From positions 1 through 8,897 of the forward strand of contig JACQAJ010000069.1 in assembly GCA_016195045.1 (NCBI GenBank): a DNA stretch of 8,897 nt, given 5' to 3'. The first letter of the stretch is position 1. The number at the start of each line of letters is the position of its first letter. The notes under the pieces were generated by a model. It was not told where the DNA came from and ran no database searches. It saw only the letters and a program-made list of their open reading frames with translations. Below are positions 3,948-8,897 of this stretch, piece by piece. Source of the DNA: Candidatus Azambacteria bacterium. GTDB taxonomy: Bacteria > Patescibacteriota > Minisyncoccia > GWC2-36-17 > JACQAJ01. Both the position numbers and the translations under genes were made by a program.

Positions 3948-3983
3948 TTTTCAATTGAAAAATATGGTAAAATGAATTATTAT
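3948..3983 (+). promoter_or_regulatory. Promoter region with a 14-bp palindrome, upstream of the NYN gene
   Basis: TTTTCAATTGAAAA (3948-3961) is a perfect palindrome. Four bases later comes an extended -10 TGGTAAAAT (3965-3973). A second possible promoter uses TTGAAA (3955-3960) and TATTAT (3978-3983) with a 17-bp spacer, and its start point would fall on the ATG at 3991. The palindrome could be an operator or only an A/T-rich coincidence. Confidence 0.45.
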
Positions 3984-3990
3984 TAATTTA

Positions 3991-4569
3991 ATGTATAAAG
4001 AAAAAAATAATATTGCTTTTATAGATGGTCAAAATTTATATTTTGGTACAACTAAATGTAATAATTGTGCTCAAAAATTGGGATTACAGATTAAAGATAT
4101 AAATTTATCAAATTGTACTTGTAGAAAAGCATGGAAAGTAGATTTATCTAAATTTCGCATCTATTTATCTGAAAATTACAGTATCAGAGAGGCTTACTAT
4201 GTTTTAGGTTATTTGGATGAAAAAAACGATAATCTATACAGAGAAATTCAAAAAGCTGGTTTTATTGTTTTATTTAAGGAACATCATGTTAAACTAAGAT
4301 CGGACAAAAGAGGAAATGTTGATACTGATATAGTCTTTGAAATAATGAAAAATGTGGTTGAAAATAATTTTAATAAAATAATTCTTGTATCCGGAGATGG
4401 AGATTATAAAAAACTAGTCTATTATTTAGTTGAAAGAAATAAATTCTGTAAAATATTATTTCCTAATAAACAATTTGCCTCTTCTCTATACAATGCATTA
4501 GGATCAGAATATTTTGATTATTTAGAGAATATAAAAACTTATATAAAACAAAAAGAAAAGGGCTCCTAA
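3991..4569 (+). CDS. NYN domain protein (PIN-like RNase) with Cys insert
   Basis: A 192-aa protein of the NYN/LabA (DUF88-like) family, metal-dependent nucleases of the PIN-like fold that probably act on RNA in the cytosol. The acidic metal-site motifs are in place: FIDGQN (D12), NVDTDI (D111, D113) and VSGDGDY (D136, D138). KAGFIVLFKE (about 88-97) and KILFPN (about 154-159) are core strands of the fold. Right after motif I there is an extra segment with KCNNC (C23, C26) and CTC (C42, C44), which looks like a four-Cys metal site and is not part of the basic NYN core. There is no SD, and a -10 box 7 bases before the ATG suggests a leaderless message. It stands alone between tRNA-Val and proS. 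The RNA target cannot be told from the sequence. Confidence 0.88.
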   Translation: MYKEKNNIAFIDGQNLYFGTTKCNNCAQKLGLQIKDINLSNCTCRKAWKVDLSKFRIYLSENYSIREAYYVLGYLDEKNDNLYREIQKAGFIVLFKEHHVKLRSDKRGNVDTDIVFEIMKNVVENNFNKIILVSGDGDYKKLVYYLVERNKFCKILFPNKQFASSLYNALGSEYFDYLENIKTYIKQKEKGS

Positions 4570-4680
4570 GGCACTTAAACCCTTCGGATCCCTCTTCATA
4601 TTGATATGATTATTATATAAGATTTCTGGTATAGATGCAACTATTAATTGGAGTTTAGGCGATTTAGAGTTTTAATAATT

Positions 4681-6111
4681 ATGAATTTTACTAAACGCGA
4701 TCTGCCCAAAAAATCGGAAAATTTGTCGGACTGGTATAATAAGGTTATTTTATCGGCCGAATTAGTTGATCATGGACCAGCCAAGGGAACGATGATTTAT
4801 CGACCCTACGGTTTTGCTATTTGGGAACTAATTCAGAAAGAACTTGATAGATTAATAAAAGAAAAAGGTATCAGTAACGCTTATTTCCCATTATTTATCC
4901 CTGAATCATTGATTAAAAAAGAGGAATCCCATATCAAAGGTTTTTCACCAGAATTAGCCGTCGTGACCATTGGTGGGGGAGAGGCACTAGAAGAAAAATT
5001 AGTTATCCGACCAACTAGCGAAACTATTATCTATGAAGCCTATTCTCGCTGGATTCATTCATGGCGAGATTTACCCTTAATGATTAATCAATGGGCTAAT
5101 GTTGTCCGTTGGGAAAAAAGAGCCTATCCTTTTTTGCGCACCACTGAATTTCTTTGGCAAGAAGGCCATACCGCTCATGGGAATCACGAAGAATCATCTG
5201 CTCTGGTTTTATGGGCCATTAAAATGTATGCCCAAGTTTATCAAGAATTATTGGCTTTGCCGGGATATCTTGGCAGAAAATCAGAATCAGAAAAATTTGC
5301 CGGCGCTGACTTGACGCTCACTTATGAATGTTTAATGCCCGAAGGAAAAGTTTTACAAAATGGGACTTCTCATGATCTTGGTCAAAATTTTTCTAAAACT
5401 TTTGATATTAAATTCCAAGACCAAGAAAATAAAACCGATTATGTTTGGCAAACTAGCTGGGGACTGTCCACTCGATCAATCGGCGGATTGATTATGACTC
5501 ACGGTGATGATCAGGGCTTGATTTTACCACCTCGTTTAGCCCCCATCCAAATCATTATTTTACCAGTAAAATTAGAAGAAAAAATTCTTGGGGCTTGTCG
5601 AATTATTAAAGAGAGTTTAGAAAGAGCGGGAACGAGAGTCAAAATTGATGAACTAGAAACAGTTACCCTAGGATCAAAAATCAATACCTGGGAATTAAGA
5701 GGCGTTCCCTTAAGAATAGAAATTGGCTCCAAGGAGGTTGAAAATAAAACTGTGACGATGGCCAGACGAGATACTGGTGAAAAATTAAATTTTCCAATTG
5801 ATCAGTTGGTGGAAAAAGTCAGTGAGCTTTTAAATCAAATTCAAACTAATCTTTATGACCGAGCCGAAAAATTTCTCCAAGATAATACTAAAGAGGTCTA
5901 TACTTACGATGAATTTAAGAAAATAATGCTGGGGGAACGAGGCTTCGTCTCTGCTTTTTGGTGCGAATCAGAACAGTGCGAGAAGATGATCAAAGAAGAA
6001 ACTAAGGCCAGTACGCGATGTCTGCTCTTAGATGCTCAAGAACAACAAGGACTCTGTATTTACTGTCAAAAACCAGCTCAACATCAGTGGCTTTTTGGAC
6101 AAGCCTACTAG
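4681..6111 (+). CDS. proS: Prolyl-tRNA synthetase, short archaeal/eukaryote-like type
   Basis: A class II aminoacyl-tRNA synthetase that charges tRNA-Pro with proline. The 476-aa product fits the short archaeal/eukaryote-like group rather than the longer common bacterial form with an inserted editing domain: motifs 1 and 2 are close together. Motif 1 surrounds IYRPYGFAIWELIQ (39-52). The RPTSETIIYEAYSRWI loop is at 110-125 and motif 2, RWEKRAYPFLRTTEF, at 143-157. GTSHDLGQNFSKTFDI (228-243) and motif 3 GGLIMTHGDDQGL (268-280) complete the active site. The anticodon-binding domain follows (about 289-395), then a C-terminal domain with Cys 428, 433, 447, 459 and 462 and the terminal Tyr usual in this type. 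An upstream TTG at 4648 would add 11 residues, but the ATG at 4681 fits the family better. No SD is seen. A possible extended -10 (TGGTATAGA, 4627-4635) lies upstream. Confidence 0.96.
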   Translation: MNFTKRDLPKKSENLSDWYNKVILSAELVDHGPAKGTMIYRPYGFAIWELIQKELDRLIKEKGISNAYFPLFIPESLIKKEESHIKGFSPELAVVTIGGGEALEEKLVIRPTSETIIYEAYSRWIHSWRDLPLMINQWANVVRWEKRAYPFLRTTEFLWQEGHTAHGNHEESSALVLWAIKMYAQVYQELLALPGYLGRKSESEKFAGADLTLTYECLMPEGKVLQNGTSHDLGQNFSKTFDIKFQDQENKTDYVWQTSWGLSTRSIGGLIMTHGDDQGLILPPRLAPIQIIILPVKLEEKILGACRIIKESLERAGTRVKIDELETVTLGSKINTWELRGVPLRIEIGSKEVENKTVTMARRDTGEKLNFPIDQLVEKVSELLNQIQTNLYDRAEKFLQDNTKEVYTYDEFKKIMLGERGFVSAFWCESEQCEKMIKEETKASTRCLLLDAQEQQGLCIYCQKPAQHQWLFGQAY

Positions 6112-6176
6112 GTTTATTCCTTGATACTTTTCTATGAAATTCACATCTTTTCAGCTATGATTGCGTCAGACTTTAT

Positions 6177-6218
6177 AAAAACTATCTCACCGTAGCGTGC
6201 TACGGCTCAATAGTTTTT
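6177..6218. terminator. Symmetric bidirectional terminator between proS and the ABC gene
   Basis: AAAAACTAT (6177-6185) pairs with ATAGTTTTT (6210-6218). Inside, CCGTAG (6190-6195) pairs with CTACGG (6200-6205) around CGTG. The two stems are separated by identical CTCA segments on both sides (6186-6189, 6206-6209), giving a 4x4 internal loop. A and T tracts at the ends would allow termination in both directions. It ends proS, 65 bases after its stop codon. Confidence 0.85.
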
Positions 6219-6268
6219 ATTTTGTCTTCCTTATCTCGCACGAAAATATGTAAATTTCATTACGAAAA

Positions 6269-6296
6269 TTATCAAGGAATAAGCCTATTTTATAAT
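6269..6296 (+). promoter_or_regulatory. Promoter of the ABC exporter gene
   Basis: A perfect -10 box TATAAT (6291-6296) lies 16 bp after a weaker -35 box TTATCA (6269-6274). Transcription would start near 6303, about 20 bases before the ATG at 6324, with no SD in between. Confidence 0.5.
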
Positions 6297-6323
6297 TTTC
6301 ATTTTGCCATTAAATTTATACTT

Positions 6324-8117
6324 ATGAAAACCTCTTCCGCGATTCAACTCGTCATTCACAACTATTCTCAACAATTTTTCAAAGATTGGCGTTTGACCAT
6401 ACCGGTCTTCTTTTTGATTGGAATTGGTACTATTCTTATATTTTATGTCCCACCATTAATTATTGCTAAACTCTTAACGCTTTTAACGACCAATCAATTT
6501 TCAAATAATCAAATAATTTATTTAATTGTTTTTTTAGGAAGTGTTTGGCTGTCAGGCGAACTTTTTTGGAGAATAGGTGAACATCTTAAAATAAAAATTC
6601 AGACTAACGGGAGAAGAACTCTTGGTATAGAGGCCATCAATTTATTGCTGGAAAAGGATATTGCCTTTTTTCATGATAATTTTTCTGGAACTCTAACTTC
6701 CCGTGTTGGACGTTACGGCACAGACTATTCAAACATCGTTGAGATATTAATTTACCAAGTATTTTCTCAGATTCTAGCTATTGTGTTTATCACGGTTATA
6801 CTCTGGCATTACAGCCCAATCTTAGTTTTTATGCTTTTTGGTTTAACGATTCTAGCTTTCATATCAATTTTGCCACTAATTAGAAGAAGAAAAGCAATGG
6901 TTATGGCTAGAGAAACTGCTCATTCTGCCTTGCATGGTTATACCGCTGATATCATTGGTAATATCGAGACCGTCAAATCTTTTGCTCATGAAGATTTTGA
7001 GATCATTAATCACCAAATAAAAGTCGAAGATCATGCGGAAAAATTTAAAAAGGCTGAAAATTACCAAAATTTATATATTAATTCTCTGATTTCACCTTTT
7101 TATGTTTTTACTAATGTTTTGGGGATAGCCGTGGCAATTTTTATCAGTCGTCGAGGGATTTTACCTTTTGAGGCTACTTTTGTAACTTTCTCTTATTATT
7201 CTAGATTTACTCTTCTTGTTTGGGAATTCAATCACATCTATCGAGGTATTGAAGGTAACATCACGGAAGCGGCTCAATTTACCGAGCTTCTTCTCGAACC
7301 TCCGAAAGTTCTTGATCAAGCTAATCCTAAGAAATTTGTTTTAAAAGAAGGTAAAATCGAATTTCAAGCTATGGGTTTTGCTTATCATAAAGAACATTTC
7401 CAACAAGGTCTCGCCTTGCAAGGCGAGACCTTGTTTAATAACTTTAATCTCAAAATCAAGAAAGGAGAAAAAATTGGTTTGGTTGGTCATTCGGGCGGTG
7501 GTAAAACAACTATTACGAAATTACTTTTAAGATTGATAGATATTCAGGGTGGCCAGATTCTTATCGATGATCAAAATATTGCGGAGATCAGTCAACATGA
7601 TTTACGAAGAGTCATTGCTTATGTTCCTCAAGAACCGATTATGTTTCATCGATCAATTTTAGATAATATTCGTTATGGTCAATTAGACGCTTCAGTGGCC
7701 GAAGTTCACCAAGCTGCCCACATGGCTAATGCGACTGAATTCATTGAAAAATTGCCTCATACCTATGAAACCTTGGTTGGAGAACGGGGGATTAAATTAT
7801 CAGGTGGCCAAAGACAACGGATCGCCATTGCCCGAGCGATGTTAAAAAATGCACCGATTTTAGTCCTGGATGAAGCCACTAGCGCCCTCGATAGCGAAAA
7901 TGAGAAATTAATTCAACAAGCACTCTGGAAATTAATCGAAGGTAAGACCACTATCGTCATTGCTCACAGACTAAGCACCATCCAAAAAATGGATCGCATT
8001 GTTGTCTTAGAAAGAGGGATAATTTCCGAAGAGGGAAGCCATCAAGAACTTTTACTGAAAAAGGGAGTCTATTTTAATCTCTGGCAACATCAAAGTGGGG
8101 GATTCTTGGAAGATTAG
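6324..8117 (+). CDS. ABC exporter half-transporter (MsbA/multidrug type)
   Basis: A 597-aa inner-membrane half-transporter that should dimerise and use ATP to export a lipid, drug or peptide; the substrate cannot be told. The N-terminal half has about six membrane segments (roughly 24-46, 62-82, 138-162, 163-186, 258-278, 283-303). The ATPase domain (about 340-590) is complete: Walker A GHSGGGKTT (388-396), Q-loop Q436, signature LSGGQ (492-496), Walker B ILVLDEAT (512-519), D-loop SALD (520-523) and switch His H548. An upstream TTG at 6222 would add 34 residues, but it lies next to the terminator and upstream of the promoter, so I chose the ATG at 6324. Between the first strand (FAYHK) and the usual LFNNFNLKI strand there is an extra segment at about 357-369, encoded by a perfect 34-bp palindrome. 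It appears monocistronic. Confidence 0.95.
   Translation: MKTSSAIQLVIHNYSQQFFKDWRLTIPVFFLIGIGTILIFYVPPLIIAKLLTLLTTNQFSNNQIIYLIVFLGSVWLSGELFWRIGEHLKIKIQTNGRRTLGIEAINLLLEKDIAFFHDNFSGTLTSRVGRYGTDYSNIVEILIYQVFSQILAIVFITVILWHYSPILVFMLFGLTILAFISILPLIRRRKAMVMARETAHSALHGYTADIIGNIETVKSFAHEDFEIINHQIKVEDHAEKFKKAENYQNLYINSLISPFYVFTNVLGIAVAIFISRRGILPFEATFVTFSYYSRFTLLVWEFNHIYRGIEGNITEAAQFTELLLEPPKVLDQANPKKFVLKEGKIEFQAMGFAYHKEHFQQGLALQGETLFNNFNLKIKKGEKIGLVGHSGGGKTTITKLLLRLIDIQGGQILIDDQNIAEISQHDLRRVIAYVPQEPIMFHRSILDNIRYGQLDASVAEVHQAAHMANATEFIEKLPHTYETLVGERGIKLSGGQRQRIAIARAMLKNAPILVLDEATSALDSENEKLIQQALWKLIEGKTTIVIAHRLSTIQKMDRIVVLERGIISEEGSHQELLLKKGVYFNLWQHQSGGFLED
7402..7435. repeat. Perfect 34-bp palindrome inside the ABC exporter gene
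   Basis: The left arm AACAAGGTCTCGCCTTG (7402-7418) is the exact reverse complement of CAAGGCGAGACCTTGTT (7419-7435). It is GC-richer than the surrounding gene and would form a 15-bp RNA stem with a TGCA loop. It encodes residues 360-371 (QQGLALQGETLF) in the first beta region of the ATPase domain and keeps the frame open. Confidence 0.9.
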
Positions 8118-8197
8118 AACGTTCTATTTGTTCTAATTGTTTATAAATTAGAAATAGAAAAATAAGTAATATCTAATTTATTATCAAATACCGTGAT

Positions 8198-8226
8198 TTG
8201 CAATAAATTTTTGTGAGTGCTATATT
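8198..8226 (+). promoter_or_regulatory. Promoter of the toxin-antitoxin pair, leaderless start
   Basis: A -35 box TTGCAA (8198-8203) and a -10 box TATATT (8221-8226) have the ideal 17-bp spacing, with TGC in front giving an extended -10. The -10 ends six bases before the ATG at 8233, so transcription should begin at or next to the start codon. Confidence 0.65.
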
Positions 8227-8232
8227 GAGAAT

Positions 8233-8463
8233 ATGAATAATGTCACTTTACCAAAAAATCAATATATGCGAATTGTAAATACACAAGAAAAACTTCGTGG
8301 TGATTTAGCTCGCTTACAAAAAATAGTTTCTTATATAACTCAAGATGAGGTCAATGATCTTTATATAACCAGGCTAAAAAAAATAGAAAAAGGGCTTTCT
8401 ACTGACAAGTGTATTAAGTTTAAAACTACAAATGAAATTAGGAAATTCTTTAGAACTCTTTAA
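8233..8463 (+). CDS. Probable antitoxin of a RelE/ParE-type module
   Basis: A 76-aa charged protein directly upstream of a RelE-like toxin, the usual antitoxin position, with only two bases between them. The N-terminus (NNVTLPKNQYMRI) resembles the short strand-turn start of many small antitoxins that bind their own promoter, and the rest (about 17-76) is helical and Lys-rich, suited to wrapping the toxin. I cannot place it in a named antitoxin family with confidence. There is no SD, and the promoter just upstream implies a leaderless message. Autoregulation at that promoter by the antitoxin-toxin complex is inferred from how such modules usually work. Confidence 0.7.
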   Translation: MNNVTLPKNQYMRIVNTQEKLRGDLARLQKIVSYITQDEVNDLYITRLKKIEKGLSTDKCIKFKTTNEIRKFFRTL

Positions 8464-8465
8464 TT

Positions 8466-8771
8466 ATGGAAAGTAATAAAAAAATGGACTTTATTTTTTC
8501 TTTGGAATTTAAGAAAATTCTAGAAAAGATGTCTAAAAAGGATAAATCAGGACTGAAGAAAATAGAAAATCAAGTATATAAGATAATCTCAAACCCACTT
8601 ATTGGTAAACCCCTTCGAAATGTTATGAAAAACTATCGACGAACTCATCTTGGATCTTTTGTCTTAATCTATAAAATAGAAAATGAAGAAATAACGTTTA
8701 TGGATTATGGTCACCATGATCAGATATATAAAAACATTCTTTTACTTAAGAAGTTTGTTTTTAATATGTAA
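8466..8771 (+). CDS. RelE/ParE superfamily toxin
   Basis: A 101-aa protein with the RelE/ParE toxin pattern. The N-terminal strand and helices read FIFSLEFKKILEKMSKKDKSGLKK (about 9-32). GKPLRNVMKNYRR (47-59) and HLGSFVLIYKIENEEITFMDYGHHDQIYK (61-89) match the central sheet and the basic and His-rich active face. Family members of this type cut mRNA on the ribosome, while ParE relatives poison gyrase; the GKPLR...YRR...HHDQIYK pattern favours the RelE/mRNA-interferase side. The start at 8466 is two bases after the antitoxin stop; M7 (8484) is an alternative. Residues R51, R58, R59, H83, H84 and Y88 are the likely functional ones, by family analogy. The frame is intact, so the toxin may be active. 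Confidence 0.85.
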   Translation: MESNKKMDFIFSLEFKKILEKMSKKDKSGLKKIENQVYKIISNPLIGKPLRNVMKNYRRTHLGSFVLIYKIENEEITFMDYGHHDQIYKNILLLKKFVFNM

Positions 8772-8780
8772 TAGGCAAAA

Positions 8781-8897
8781 ATGAAACGCAACATTGTTTT
8801 TCTCTATCTTTATTGGCATTTTGTGGAATTAACGCAATTCATTATTTATGTTTGGTCAAATATTGTTTTTTTTATCTTTCATTATTTTACTATTTAT
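8781..8897 (+). CDS. N-terminus of a hydrophobic, probably membrane protein (partial)
   Basis: An ATG at 8781 opens a frame of 39 codons that runs to the window edge without a stop. It starts nine bases after the toxin stop codon. The visible part is strongly hydrophobic and aromatic (FLYLYWHFVELTQFIIYVW, then SNIVFFIFHYFTIY), consistent with one or two membrane helices and no cleavable signal peptide. The general pattern of an aromatic-rich N-terminus recalls conserved membrane proteins of CPR bacteria, but I cannot name a family. It might be read through from the toxin-antitoxin transcript. The protein is cut off by the window end. Confidence 0.55.
   Translation, partial: MKRNIVFLYLYWHFVELTQFIIYVWSNIVFFIFHYFTIY

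Noticed and set aside
6222..6323. Upstream TTG extension of the ABC exporter by 34 residues
   Set aside because: It begins three bases after the bidirectional terminator and spans the TATAAT promoter. The ATG at 6324 fits the family.
8114..8160. Terminator after the ABC exporter
   Set aside because: TTAGAA/TTCTAA and TTCTAT/ATAGAA segments can pair in several ways, but A residues and not T residues follow on the + strand, so no clear terminator can be drawn.

Overview
This window looks like chromosomal DNA from an AT-rich bacterium with a compact genome, most likely a Patescibacteria/CPR member of the Parcubacteria kind. That assignment is inferred from several things seen here. Most genes have no Shine-Dalgarno (SD) sequence, several have a -10 box only 6-8 nt before the ATG, prolyl-tRNA synthetase is the short archaeal/eukaryote-like form, rplJ-rplL stands apart from other ribosomal genes, and a CPR-style NYN nuclease is present. 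TGA is used as a stop codon (genes ending at 997 and 1317), which argues against the UGA-recoding Gracilibacteria/Absconditabacteria. No marker gene here fixes the lineage.

Layout. 1-338 holds no convincing gene: small hairpins, intergenic repeat copy A, a terminator and a promoter leading to tRNA-Ile(GAT) at 339-413. 500-1405 is a small cassette of two unrecognised genes, both with strong SD sequences, plus a possible 28-codon ORF, closed by two hairpin terminators. comF follows at 1498-2286. 2287-2654 carries the rplJL promoter and a ribosomal L10 leader RNA with repeat copy B inside it. rplJ and rplL are separated by repeat copy C. rplL is followed by copy D, a terminator, a promoter and tRNA-Val(CAC). 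Next come an NYN-domain nuclease (3991-4569), proS (4681-6111), a symmetric bidirectional terminator, an ABC exporter (6324-8117), a RelE/ParE-type toxin-antitoxin pair (8233-8771) and the start of a hydrophobic protein that runs off the window.

How the genes work together. Much of the content is translation machinery: two tRNAs, the ribosomal stalk proteins L10 and L7/L12 with their autoregulatory leader, and prolyl-tRNA synthetase. comF, the ABC exporter and the toxin-antitoxin pair appear to be separate transcription units.

I do not see a recognisable new defence or mobile system. The most notable signals are non-coding. (1) A palindromic, slippage-prone intergenic repeat family occurs in four copies around rplJL and tRNA-Ile, one of them inside the L10 leader. 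(2) A near-identical 28-nt terminator/promoter overlap precedes both tRNAs. (3) A perfect 34-bp palindrome sits in frame in the ABC exporter. (4) Apparently leaderless genes contrast with one SD-led cassette of unknown genes.
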